Source: an uncultured Collinsella sp.
GTDB taxonomy: Bacteria > Actinomycetota > Coriobacteriia > Coriobacteriales > Coriobacteriaceae
Assembly (NCBI GenBank): GCA_900544755.1
Contig: UQWQ01000006.1
Span: 1 to 45,717 of the forward strand
Direction: 5' to 3'
DNA: 45,717 nucleotides
The notes below the pieces were generated by a model. That model was not told the origin of the DNA, did not search any database, and saw only the letters and a program-made list of their open reading frames with translations. The translations under genes and the position numbers were made by a program. Shown one piece after another: positions 7,393 through 15,370 of the stretch (positions are counted from its first letter, which is position 1; each line of letters starts with the position of its first letter).

Positions 7393-7581
7393 ATGTCCAA
7401 AGTTTGCGAAGTTTGCGGTAAGCACCCCGTTGCCGGTCGCTCCATCAGCCACTCTCACCGCGTCACCAACCGTAAGTTCCGCCCCAACATCCAGCGCGTC
7501 TACGTCGTCGTCGATGGTCACCGTCGCAAGATGAACGTTTGCTCCACCTGCCTCAAGTCCGGCAAGGTTGCGCGCTCCTAA
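7393..7581 (+). CDS. rpmB: 50S ribosomal protein L28
   Basis: L28 is a 62-residue large-subunit protein. It has the zinc-ribbon form: cysteines in CEVC near the N-terminus and CSTC near residue 53. The conserved HSHRVTNRKFRPNIQ lies between them. ATG at 7393 is preceded by AAGGAGG at seven bases; the longer open frame to 7345 has no support. It is a single-gene unit with its own promoter and a strong terminator. Confidence 0.97.
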   Translation: MSKVCEVCGKHPVAGRSISHSHRVTNRKFRPNIQRVYVVVDGHRRKMNVCSTCLKSGKVARS

Positions 7582-7650
7582 ATAAGGTCTTACCAACAAG
7601 TACCTCGGACTCTCCGGGTCAAAGACCTCGCGTTCACATAGAACTTACCA

Positions 7651-7682
7651 AAGGCGTCCTCCACTACGGAGGGCGCCTTTTT
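7651..7682 (+). terminator. intrinsic terminator of rpmB
   Basis: AAGGCGTCCTCC and GGAGGGCGCCTT pair around a five-base loop with one mismatch and run into a T-tract. It is placed 69 bases after the rpmB stop. Confidence 0.9.
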
Positions 7683-7684
7683 CC

Positions 7685-7734
7685 ACTCATTGGGGACAGA
7701 CTTACATGAGTGTTTTCATGCATTGGGGACAGAC
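7685..7734 (+). repeat. left RAYT-flanking repeat (REP-like)
   Basis: This 50-bp element is built of two direct CATTGGGGACAGAC units around a partial ATGAGTG/CATGCAT hairpin. It matches the reverse complement of 8675-8724 at 44 of 50 positions, so the transposase gene sits between inverted copies. This is the arrangement expected for a REP-associated tyrosine transposase and its REP doublets. Confidence 0.85.
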
Positions 7735-7767
7735 GTAACGCATGCCGGCAGCGGTTCGGCCCCTGCC

Positions 7768-8544
7768 TCACGCCGCCTCGTTCCAGCCTGCGGTGGCCTT
7801 GGTTACGCTTGTGGCGCCGATACCGGTGATACGGGCAATTTGCTTGACCGTGAGATGCGCCCGCCTGAGCCTCAGCAGACACGCATCACGTTCGGGGTGA
7901 GGCAGGGCCTTGAGCAGCGCAGGATCAATGCTCGGCAGGGCCTCGCGTGCGACGGTAAGGGCATCCTCGTCGGGAATCCGTCGACGCGGAAGAATCTCAA
8001 CTGACCAGATCCGCCCGGCAACTTCCTTAAGATGCTCGCAATAGCGACGAGACCCCCCGACAATATCGAGCATAGGGGCCGCATCGCAGATGTCAAAGGG
8101 ATCGTAGCCCAGCTGGTATGCCCTAAAGCTTGACCAGCGGTATGCTTCAAGTGAGTCGATCGCCCCTTTCACAGGATTGAGATGGATATAATCGAGTAGC
8201 TGCACCGCCTGTGTGTCAGACTCAACCGCAACACGCGAATAGCGATTGTCAAACAGGTGGCCCGTTCTCCCCGTTTTCCCGTTGAAATATTTAGCGTACG
8301 CCGTCAGAGCACACTGCATCGCCCTTGAAAGGTTGTCATATGGGTCATCAACCATCAAATGGAAGTGATTGTCCATAAGGCACCAAGCCAACACCGCCAC
8401 TTTATGGCGTGCAAACCTGTCCGAGATATCCGATAAGAAACGATAGCGGTCGGAGTCATCTTCAAAAATAATCTGTTTGGAATTGCCGCGGTCATAGACG
8501 TGGTAATAGCCGGTGAGCGAAACGGCGCGGGCGCATCGGGGCAT
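7768..8544 (-). CDS. REP-associated tyrosine transposase (IS200/Y1 HUH family)
   Basis: This 258-residue protein has the Y1 transposase signature: GYYHVYDRGNSKQIIF at residues 12-27, the HUH pair in LMDNHFHLMV (His60, His62), and the tyrosine segment YAKYFN at 83-88. GRTGHLFDNRY follows at 92-102, and LLDYIHLNPVKG lies further along. The C-terminal region (LRRAHLTVKQIARITGIGAT) looks like a helix-turn-helix that could read the flanking repeats. ATG at 8544 follows AAAGGAG at five bases. No accessory tnpB is present, and the gene appears intact. Such proteins cut single-stranded REP DNA; whether it still mobilises anything is unknown. Confidence 0.92.
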   Translation of the reverse strand: MPRCARAVSLTGYYHVYDRGNSKQIIFEDDSDRYRFLSDISDRFARHKVAVLAWCLMDNHFHLMVDDPYDNLSRAMQCALTAYAKYFNGKTGRTGHLFDNRYSRVAVESDTQAVQLLDYIHLNPVKGAIDSLEAYRWSSFRAYQLGYDPFDICDAAPMLDIVGGSRRYCEHLKEVAGRIWSVEILPRRRIPDEDALTVAREALPSIDPALLKALPHPERDACLLRLRRAHLTVKQIARITGIGATSVTKATAGWNEAA

Positions 8545-8674
8545 AATCTCTCCTTTCAAAACTGTACAGGCAACACCTAAAAGGAGAGAAGCAACGCGAA
8601 ATGCTGAGCCTGTGACCTATTTATATACAATGAACGACAAAAACATGCCCAAAACGACAAAATGACAAATCGAT

Positions 8675-8724
8675 GTCTGTCCCAAATGAGTGAAAGCACT
8701 CATGTAAGCCTGTCCCCAATGAGC
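8675..8724 (-). repeat. right RAYT-flanking repeat (REP-like)
   Basis: This is an inverted copy of 7685-7734 with six differences. It contains a perfect hairpin, ATGAGTG-CTTT-CACTCAT on the minus strand, flanked by TTGGGACAG and TTGGGGACAG. It lies about 130 bases upstream of the transposase start, just before the adhE regulatory region. Confidence 0.85.
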
Positions 8725-8752
8725 GGGGCGATGCAGCAGGCAGATAATTAGT

Positions 8753-8782
8753 TGAAACGTTTCAGTTTATTGAAGCGTTTTA
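8753..8782 (+). promoter_or_regulatory. tandem LacI/GalR-type operators upstream of adhE
   Basis: TGAAACGTTTCA (8753-8764) is a perfect 12-bp palindrome with the central CG of LacI-family operators. TGAAGCGTTTTA (8771-8782) is a second, imperfect copy. Their centres are 18 bp apart. They lie about 95-120 bases before the adhE start, upstream of the likely promoter, and suggest carbon-source control by a LacI-family regulator encoded elsewhere. Confidence 0.65.
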
Positions 8783-8803
8783 GTGTGCCTTTTACGGGAA
8801 TCT

Positions 8804-8834
8804 TACCGTTTACCGAATTATTTCTTGCTATCAT
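8804..8834 (+). promoter_or_regulatory. adhE promoter region with TACCGTTTACCG element
   Basis: TATCAT (8829-8834) is a plausible -10. TACCGTTTACCG (8804-8815), two TACCG units two bases apart, occupies the -35 area. The same 12-mer occurs upstream of ppdK in the same orientation relative to the gene. No canonical -35 is present at 17 bases, which fits activator-dependent expression. Confidence 0.45.
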
Positions 8835-8874
8835 GCAAGACGTAGGGTAAATCTCCGTTCGCAAGGAGACACAA

Positions 8875-11523
8875 ATGGTGAAAAAGTCACCGGAAAACAC
8901 TACTCCCGCAATTGTGGACAACGTAGAGGCGCTTGAGGCTAAGCTCGCTCAGATGCGAGAGGCCCAGGCGCTTTTTGCTACGTACACGCAGGAGCAGGTC
9001 GACAAGATCTTCTATGAGGCCGCCATGGCCGCCAACAAGGCTCGTATCCCGTTGGCGAAGATGGCCATCGAGGAGACCGGCCGCGGCGTTCTTGAGGACA
9101 AGGTCATCAAGAACCACTACGCCGCAGAGTACATCTACAACGCTTACAAGAACACCAAGACCTGTGGTGTCCTGGAGCGCGACGAGGCCTACGGCATCAC
9201 CAAGATCGCCGAGCCCATCGGCATCGTGGGCGCCGTCATCCCGACGACCAACCCCACCTCCACTGCGATCTTCAAGACGCTGATCAGCCTGAAGACCCGC
9301 AACGCCATCATCATCTCCCCGCACCCGGCTGCCGCCAAGTGCACCATCGCCGCCGCTAAGCTCGTGCTTGACGCCGCCGTCAAGGCCGGTGCCCCCGAGG
9401 GCATCATCGGCTGGGTCGATGTCCCCTCCATCGAGCTGACCAACATGGTCATGCGCGACGTCGACATCATCCTCGCCACCGGTGGCCCGGGCATGGTCAA
9501 GGCCGCCTACTCCTCGGGCAAGCCCGCCCTGGGCGTTGGCGCCGGTAACACCCCGGTCGTCATCGACGACACCGCCGACGTGCTGCTCGCCGTCAACTCC
9601 ATCATCCACTCCAAGACCTTCGACAACGGCATGATCTGCGCTTCCGAGCAGTCCGTGACCGTCATCGACACCATCTATGACCAGGTTAAGGCCGAGTTCC
9701 AGAAGCGCGGCTGCTACTTCGTCAAGCAGGGTGCCGAGATGGAGGCTCTGCGTGCCGCCATGTTCAAGAACGGCGCTCTCGACCACCGCATCCCCGGCAT
9801 GGCTGCCGCCAAGATCGCCGAGCTCGCAGGCATCGAGGTTCCCGCCAAGACCAAGATCCTGATCGCCGAGGTCACCTCCACCGACCCCGCCAAGGAGGAG
9901 TTCTCCCACGAGAAGCTCTCCCCGGTCCTGGCCATGTACCACGCCAAGGACTTCCAGGAGGCAGTCGACAAGGCCGAGCACCTGGTGCTCGCCGGTGGCC
10001 CGGGCCACACCGCCTCTCTGTACGTGCACCCCGCCCAGGCCGAGAAGATCAGCCTGTTCGAGCACGTCATGAAGGCCTGCCGTATCGTCATCAACACCCC
10101 GTCCTCGCACGGCGGCATCGGTGACCTGTACAACTTTGGCATGAAGCCGTCTCTGACCCTGGGCTGCGGCTCCTGGGGCGGCAACTCCGTCTCCGAGAAC
10201 GTTGGGGTGAAGCACTTGATCAACGTTAAGACTGTGGCCGAGCGCCGTGAGAACATGCTGTGGTTCCGCGCTCCCGAGAAGGTCTACTTCAAGAAGGGTT
10301 CCACGCCCGTCGCCCTCGACGAGCTCGGTACCGTCATGGGCAAGAAGCGCGCCTTCATCGTCACCGACCAGTTCCTCTTCAAGAATGGCAACACCCGCGC
10401 CATCGAGGCCAAGCTCGACGAGATGGGCATCGCCCACGACTGCTTCTACGACGTCGAGCCCGATCCGTCGCTGCAGTGCGCACGTCGCGGCGCCAAGCAG
10501 ATGGCTCTCTTTGAGCCTGACGTGATCATCGCCGTCGGCGGTGGCTCCGCTATGGACGCCGGCAAGATCATGTGGATGATGTACGAGCACCCCGAGTGCA
10601 AGTTTGAGGACATGGCCATGGACTTCATGGACATCCGCAAGCGTATCTTCACTTTCCCCGAGATGGGCAAGAAGGCCTACTTCGTCGCCGTCCCGACCTC
10701 TTCGGGTACCGGCTCCGAGTGCACGCCGTTCGCCATCATCACCGACAAGGAGACCGGCATCAAGTGGCCGCTCGCCGACTACGCGCTGCTCCCCAACATG
10801 GCTATCGTCGACGCCGACAACTGCATGACCGCCCCGCGCGGCCTGACCGCTGCCTCCGGCATCGACGTCATGACCCACGCCATCGAGTCCTACGTCTCCA
10901 TCATGGCTTCCGACTACACCAAGGGCCTCTCCGAGCGCGCTGCTAAGCTCGTCTTCGAGAACCTGCCCTCCAGCTTCACGAACGGCGCCAAGGACCCGCA
11001 TGCACGCGAGGAGATGCACAACGCCTCTTGCATGGCCGGTATGGCCTTCGCCAACGCCTTCCTGGGCCTCAACCACTCCATGGCTCACAAGCTCGGCGCC
11101 TTCCATCACCTGCCCCACGGCCTCGCCAACGCCGTCATCCTGACCCGCGTTATGCGCTACAACGCCGCCGAGGCTCCCGTCAAGATGGGTACTTTCTCCC
11201 AGTATCCTTACCCCAACGCGCTGCACAACTACGCCGAGATGGCCAAGTACTGCGGCATCGAGGGCAAGGACGACAATGAGGTCTTCGAGAACTTCATCAC
11301 GAAGCTCGAGGAGCTCAAGGACTTCATCGGCGTCAAGAAGACCATCGCCGACTACGGTGTTGACGAGCAGTACTTCCTCGACACCCTCGACGAGATGACC
11401 GAGCAGGCATTCAACGACCAGTGTACCGGCGCCAACCCGCGCTACCCGCTCATGAGCGAGATCAAGGAGCTCTACCTGGACGCCTACTACGGCCGCGAGC
11501 CTCAGGACTACGCCGTCTGCTAG
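8875..11523 (+). CDS. adhE: bifunctional acetaldehyde-CoA / alcohol dehydrogenase
   Basis: AdhE reduces acetyl-CoA to acetaldehyde and then ethanol, regenerating NAD+ in fermentation; family members assemble into spirosomes. At 882 residues it has the usual two-domain length. The N-terminal aldehyde dehydrogenase half has the catalytic cysteine (Cys255) in FDNGMICASEQ. The C-terminal iron-dependent alcohol dehydrogenase half has GGGSAMDAGK near residue 554, GTGSECTPFAII, and the metal histidines in NHSMAHKLGAFHHLPHGLAN. ATG at 8875 is preceded by AAGGAG. Codon use is strongly biased to C-ending codons, which suggests high expression. It stands alone behind LacI-type operators and ends at a GC-rich hairpin. 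Confidence 0.98.
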   Translation: MVKKSPENTTPAIVDNVEALEAKLAQMREAQALFATYTQEQVDKIFYEAAMAANKARIPLAKMAIEETGRGVLEDKVIKNHYAAEYIYNAYKNTKTCGVLERDEAYGITKIAEPIGIVGAVIPTTNPTSTAIFKTLISLKTRNAIIISPHPAAAKCTIAAAKLVLDAAVKAGAPEGIIGWVDVPSIELTNMVMRDVDIILATGGPGMVKAAYSSGKPALGVGAGNTPVVIDDTADVLLAVNSIIHSKTFDNGMICASEQSVTVIDTIYDQVKAEFQKRGCYFVKQGAEMEALRAAMFKNGALDHRIPGMAAAKIAELAGIEVPAKTKILIAEVTSTDPAKEEFSHEKLSPVLAMYHAKDFQEAVDKAEHLVLAGGPGHTASLYVHPAQAEKISLFEHVMKACRIVINTPSSHGGIGDLYNFGMKPSLTLGCGSWGGNSVSENVGVKHLINVKTVAERRENMLWFRAPEKVYFKKGSTPVALDELGTVMGKKRAFIVTDQFLFKNGNTRAIEAKLDEMGIAHDCFYDVEPDPSLQCARRGAKQMALFEPDVIIAVGGGSAMDAGKIMWMMYEHPECKFEDMAMDFMDIRKRIFTFPEMGKKAYFVAVPTSSGTGSECTPFAIITDKETGIKWPLADYALLPNMAIVDADNCMTAPRGLTAASGIDVMTHAIESYVSIMASDYTKGLSERAAKLVFENLPSSFTNGAKDPHAREEMHNASCMAGMAFANAFLGLNHSMAHKLGAFHHLPHGLANAVILTRVMRYNAAEAPVKMGTFSQYPYPNALHNYAEMAKYCGIEGKDDNEVFENFITKLEELKDFIGVKKTIADYGVDEQYFLDTLDEMTEQAFNDQCTGANPRYPLMSEIKELYLDAYYGREPQDYAVC

Positions 11524-11540
11524 TTTTAGCACGGTTTTTA

Positions 11541-11579
11541 ACGGCGGGGGTGCACGGGTGTTTCACACACCCCCGCCGT
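11541..11579 (+). terminator. GC-rich hairpin after adhE
   Basis: ACGGCGGGGGTG and CACCCCCGCCGT form a perfect 12-bp stem 17 bases after the adhE stop. No T-run follows, so it may be a partial terminator or an mRNA 3'-end stabiliser that still allows transcription into the next gene. Confidence 0.65.
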
Positions 11580-11611
11580 CGCTTCTATCGCATCGTTGAA
11601 AGGATGCAACC

Positions 11612-12376
11612 ATGCTGCTACCCGATTCCAAGACCGAGCTCGTCCGCCGTGGCAACAAGGTCGTTTACGACCTGGGCGACAAGATCGTCAAGGTCTTTAA
11701 CGAGACCAAGCCTGTCTCCGACGTGTTCAACGAGGCTTTGAATCTTGCCCGCATCAATGAGTGCGGCATCCGCAGCCCCAAGGCTCTCGAGGTTTCCCAG
11801 CTCGAGAACGCCAACGGCTGGGCGCTCGTGACCGAGAAGGTTCCGGGCACCACCCTTGCCGAGAAGATGACTGCCGAGCCCCAGCGCTTTGGTGAGTATC
11901 TCGAGATGTTCGTCGACCTCCAGATCGAGATCCACGGCTACACCTCCCCGCTGCTCAACCGTCAGCGCGACAAGTTCGCCCGCATGATCGACAGCCTTGA
12001 TCAGCTCAATGCCACCACGCGCTACAACCTTCAGGAGCGTCTGGACGGCATGACCAAGGAGTTCAAGGTCTGCCACGGCGACTTCAACCCCTCCAACGTC
12101 ATCGTCGGCGACGACGGCCAGCTCTATGTGTGCGACTGGGCACACGCCACCCAGGGCTCCCCTGCTGCCGACGTTGCCACCACCTACCTGCTCTTCACCC
12201 TCAACAGCAAGGATCAGGCTGAGGCCTACCTGGAGCTCTACTGCGACCGCGCCGACATGCCCATGCAGGTCGTGCGTCAGTGGACGAGCATCGTCGCCGC
12301 TTCCGAGCTCGCTCGTAAGCGCAACGTGAACGATGAGTTCCTGAAGAACTGGATCGACGTCGTCGATTATCAGTAA
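11612..12376 (+). CDS. APH/choline-kinase-like phosphotransferase
   Basis: This 254-residue protein has the aminoglycoside-phosphotransferase fold. The catalytic loop CHGDFNPSNVIV is at about residues 151-162 (Asp as base, Asn as magnesium ligand), and the second metal Asp is in VCDWAHA near 175. An N-terminal lobe with KVVYDLGDKIVKVFN supplies the ATP lysine. Family members phosphorylate small molecules such as choline, thiamine, sugars or antibiotics; nothing here fixes the substrate, so resistance should not be assumed. ATG at 11612 has GAAAGGA upstream. It follows adhE by 88 bases with a hairpin between, and ends at a strong terminator. Confidence 0.8.
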   Translation: MLLPDSKTELVRRGNKVVYDLGDKIVKVFNETKPVSDVFNEALNLARINECGIRSPKALEVSQLENANGWALVTEKVPGTTLAEKMTAEPQRFGEYLEMFVDLQIEIHGYTSPLLNRQRDKFARMIDSLDQLNATTRYNLQERLDGMTKEFKVCHGDFNPSNVIVGDDGQLYVCDWAHATQGSPAADVATTYLLFTLNSKDQAEAYLELYCDRADMPMQVVRQWTSIVAASELARKRNVNDEFLKNWIDVVDYQ

Positions 12377-12411
12377 TATCTGAGCGATTTATTTCGCATC
12401 GGAGGCACAAG

Positions 12412-12450
12412 AAAACCCCGCAGCTCATATGGGCTGTGGGGTTTTCCTTT
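12412..12450 (+). terminator. terminator after the phosphotransferase gene
   Basis: AAAACCCCGCAGC pairs with GCTGTGGGGTTTT around an eight-base loop, followed by TTTTCCTTT. The A-rich left arm also makes it usable from the opposite strand. Confidence 0.9.
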
Positions 12451-12475
12451 ACCCATCGAGTTTATTCACGCAACA

Positions 12476-12521
12476 AAATAGACTGCTCCGCATCTCTTCC
12501 TAAGAGAGATACGGAGCAGTC
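12476..12521 (-). terminator. terminator of the pyrH-to-proS operon
   Basis: GACTGCTCCG and CGGAGCAGTC form the outer stem, and ATCTCT/AGAGAT the inner one. On the minus strand the stem is followed by TCTATTTTGTTG. It lies 31 bases after the proS stop. Confidence 0.85.
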
Positions 12522-12552
12522 CCGCGATTACATCTAATAGCAGAAACGTCGA

Positions 12553-14274
12553 TTAACGGCGGGCCGCCTTAACAAGCTCGGCAACCTTGGCGACGACCTC
12601 GTCAATCGCCACGTCCTCGCGCTCGCCCGTGGCACGGTCCTTGAGCTCAACGGTGCCATTCTTAAGGCCACGCTTGCCAAGCACCACCTGATACGGGAAT
12701 CCCATAAGGTCGTTATCGGCAAACTTAAAGCCGGGACGCTCGTCACGGTCGTCGACGACGACCTCGATACCCTCGGCGCACAAGCCCTCGACGATTTGGT
12801 CGCAGACGGTTGCGCACTCCTCCTTCTTGGGATCGAGCGGAATCACAGCGACCTCGTACGGGGCAACGGAAACCGGCCAGACGATACCGTGCTCGTCGTT
12901 GTGCTGCTCCACGACGGCAGCAAGCGAGCGGGACACGCCCACGCCGTAGCAACCCATGATAAGCGGCTTCTCCTTGCCGGCCTCGTCCATAAAGGTGGCG
13001 CCCATGGCCTCGGAATACTTGGTACCCAGCTGGAAGACCTGCGAAACCTCGATGCCGCGAGCAGCAGAGAGCGGCTTGCCGCAGTGCGGGCAGGGATCGC
13101 CGGCAACGACGGTTACCAGGTCGGCCCACTCGTCGACGGTAAAGTCGCGCTCGGGGCAGGCACCGGTAAAGTGATAATCGACCTCGTTGGCACCGCAGGC
13201 CCACTGCTTGGACTCGCGCAGGCTCTCGTCGCACACCAGGCGAATGCCCTCGGGCAGGTTAACCGGTCCGATAAAGCCCTTATGCAGACCGTAGGTCTGG
13301 AGCTCCTCATCAGTCATCATGCGATAGCCCTTGCCAAAGACATGCTCGGCCTTGCAATCGTTGAGCTCGTGGTCGCCCGGAACAATGGCCACGACGGGCT
13401 TGCCCTCGGCGTCGATGAGTGCCAGAGACTTACGCGTGCCGTTCTCGGGGAAGCCGAAGAACTTTGCAACGGCCTCGATGGTGCCCATGCCCGGAGTCTC
13501 GACCTTGGTAAGCGTACCGTCGCCAGGACCCTCGGTCACAACGACCTTGGTGCTTGCGGCCTCGTCATCGGCAGCAAAGCCGCAATCGTCGCAGTAGACG
13601 AGCGAAGCCTCGCCGGCGTCGGCCAAAGCCATGTACTCGACGGAGGTATCGCCACCGATCTCGCCGGAGTCGGCGACAACGGGCAGAGCCTTGATGTAGC
13701 AGCGCTCGCAAATGTTGGCATAGGCCTGCTTCATCTTGTCGTACTCCTCCTGCAGACTCTCCTGCGTGGCGGAGAAGCTGTAGGCGTCCTTCATGATGAA
13801 CTCGCGACCGCGCATCAGGCCAAAGCGAGGGCGGAACTCGTCGCGGAACTTGTCCTGAATGTGGTACAGGTTGACGGGCAGCTGCTTATAGGAGCGCAGC
13901 TCATTGCGCACTAGGGCCGTGACGGTCTCCTCGTGCGTGGGTCCGAGCACAAACTCGCGGCCGTGGCGGTCATCAAAGCGCACAAGCTCCTTGCCATAGG
14001 CATCGATACGGCCGGACTCACGCCACAGCTCGGCATCGACCATGATGGGCATCATAAGCTCCTGGGCGCCGGCAGCGTCCATCTCGTCGCGCACGATGTT
14101 CTCAATCTTGCGGATCGAGCGCCAAGCAAGCGGCAGATAGGAATACAGGCCGGCGGCCTCCTTGCGGATCATGCCGGCACGGAGCAACAGGCGGTGGCTG
14201 GCGAGCTCAGCGTCCGCCGGATCCTCTTTAAGCGTCGGCGCATAGAGCTTAGACATATACATTGCTCGAGTCAT
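12553..14274 (-). CDS. proS: prolyl-tRNA synthetase (bacterial type, with editing domain)
   Basis: ProS charges tRNA-Pro. At 573 residues it is the long bacterial form with the INS editing domain between class II motifs 2 and 3. Motif 2 appears as QDKFRDEFRPRFGLMRGREF near residue 140, the editing region runs roughly 230-390, and motif 3 (GCYGVGVSRSLAAVVEQ) is near 450. ATG at 14274 directly follows the ispG stop, and GAGGAG at the ispG end serves as its ribosome-binding site. Two in-frame ATGs follow within seven codons. It is the last gene of the operon. Confidence 0.97.
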   Translation of the reverse strand: MTRAMYMSKLYAPTLKEDPADAELASHRLLLRAGMIRKEAAGLYSYLPLAWRSIRKIENIVRDEMDAAGAQELMMPIMVDAELWRESGRIDAYGKELVRFDDRHGREFVLGPTHEETVTALVRNELRSYKQLPVNLYHIQDKFRDEFRPRFGLMRGREFIMKDAYSFSATQESLQEEYDKMKQAYANICERCYIKALPVVADSGEIGGDTSVEYMALADAGEASLVYCDDCGFAADDEAASTKVVVTEGPGDGTLTKVETPGMGTIEAVAKFFGFPENGTRKSLALIDAEGKPVVAIVPGDHELNDCKAEHVFGKGYRMMTDEELQTYGLHKGFIGPVNLPEGIRLVCDESLRESKQWACGANEVDYHFTGACPERDFTVDEWADLVTVVAGDPCPHCGKPLSAARGIEVSQVFQLGTKYSEAMGATFMDEAGKEKPLIMGCYGVGVSRSLAAVVEQHNDEHGIVWPVSVAPYEVAVIPLDPKKEECATVCDQIVEGLCAEGIEVVVDDRDERPGFKFADNDLMGFPYQVVLGKRGLKNGTVELKDRATGEREDVAIDEVVAKVAELVKAARR

Positions 14275-15357
14275 TTACTTCTCCTCAATAAGCTTGTCGA
14301 CCTCGGCCATAAGCGCGTCGACAATTTGGTCCTCAGCTACTTTACCAATGATCTGGCCATGCGAAAAGAGCAAGGCCTGACCACGTCCGCAAGCAACGCC
14401 CAGGTCGGCATCAGAAGCCTCACCGGGGCCATTAACGGCACATCCCATGACGGCAATCGAAAGCGGCGCGGAATAGTTCTTAAGCCGCTCGGTGACCTCC
14501 TCGGCGATGGGAATGAGGTTAACCTGGCAGCGGGCGCACGTGGGGCACGAGACAATCTCGGGACCACGGCGACGCAGGCCCAGCGACTGTAGAATTCCCC
14601 AGGCGACCGGCGGCTCCTCAACCGGATCGGCCGTGAGCGACACACGCATGGTGTCGCCGATGCCTTCGGAAAGCAAGATACCCAAGCCTACAGAGCTCTT
14701 GATGGTGCCCTGAAGCTTGGTCCCCGCCTCCGTCACGCCCAGGTGAAGCGGAACGTGGGGAATCTCACGTGACAGGGCTCGATAGGTATCGAGCGTCGTT
14801 TGCACGCTATGGGCCTTGGCCGAAAGCACAATGTTCGTAAAGCCGCGATCCTCAAAGTGCTTGACGAAGCGCTCGCTCGACATCACGAGCTTTTCGGGCT
14901 GCGTGAGGTCGTCGCGCTCGGCAATATCTTGCTCAAGCGAGCCCGCGTTCACGCCAATGCGAATCGCACAGCCCGAGGCACCCGCAGCATCGATCACCGC
15001 GTCAACCTTGGCCCAATCGCCGATATTGCCGGGATTGATGCGCAGCTTGGCGGCACCGGCCTCAACGGCACCAATGGCGAGCTTATGGTTAAAATGGATA
15101 TCGGCGACAATCGGCACCGGAGACTCGGCACAGATGGTGCGGAAGCCCTCAAGCGCGGCCTCGGAGGGCACGCTCACGCGCACGATATCGCAGCCAGCCT
15201 GCGCCAACGCGCACACTTGCGCAAGCGTTGCCTGGGCATCAGCAGTATCGGTGCAGGTCATAGACTGAACCACGACCGGAGCGCCACCACCGATCTGCAC
15301 GCCGCCCACATGCACGGGGCGCGTCAACTCGCGAGGCAAAGGATGGGATAAAGACAA
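14275..15357 (-). CDS. ispG: 4-hydroxy-3-methylbut-2-enyl diphosphate synthase
   Basis: IspG converts methylerythritol cyclodiphosphate to HMBPP in the non-mevalonate isoprenoid pathway using a [4Fe-4S] cluster. The cluster cysteines lie in CPTCARCQ and CAVNGPGE in the C-terminal domain, after a TIM barrel containing VADIHFNHKLAI and RINPGNIG. TTG at 15357 is preferred, with AGGGGAG eight bases upstream; GTG at 15366 is an alternative. The open frame to 15444 overlaps rseP and is unlikely. The neighbouring dxr, uppS and cdsA make an isoprenoid-to-lipid-carrier cluster. This start gives about 360 residues, normal for the family. Confidence 0.95.
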   Translation of the reverse strand: MSLSHPLPRELTRPVHVGGVQIGGGAPVVVQSMTCTDTADAQATLAQVCALAQAGCDIVRVSVPSEAALEGFRTICAESPVPIVADIHFNHKLAIGAVEAGAAKLRINPGNIGDWAKVDAVIDAAGASGCAIRIGVNAGSLEQDIAERDDLTQPEKLVMSSERFVKHFEDRGFTNIVLSAKAHSVQTTLDTYRALSREIPHVPLHLGVTEAGTKLQGTIKSSVGLGILLSEGIGDTMRVSLTADPVEEPPVAWGILQSLGLRRRGPEIVSCPTCARCQVNLIPIAEEVTERLKNYSAPLSIAVMGCAVNGPGEASDADLGVACGRGQALLFSHGQIIGKVAEDQIVDALMAEVDKLIEEK

Positions 15358-15370
15358 TCCAAACACTCCC

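Noticed and set aside
7685..8724. CRISPR-like or composite transposon structure from the paired repeats
   Set aside because: Only two inverted copies exist, with one gene between them and no regularly spaced array. The HUH transposase and hairpin doublets explain the layout.
8887..11532. 881-residue open frame antisense to adhE
   Set aside because: It arises from the strong C-ending codon bias of adhE. Its translation is low-complexity (Gly, Val, Leu, Asp, His rich) with no family motif, while the sense strand is a textbook AdhE.
11612..12376. antibiotic-resistance phosphotransferase
   Set aside because: The APH fold is clear, but the family includes many metabolic kinases. No mobile element is adjacent on either side beyond the RAYT 3 kb away, so a resistance call is not supported.
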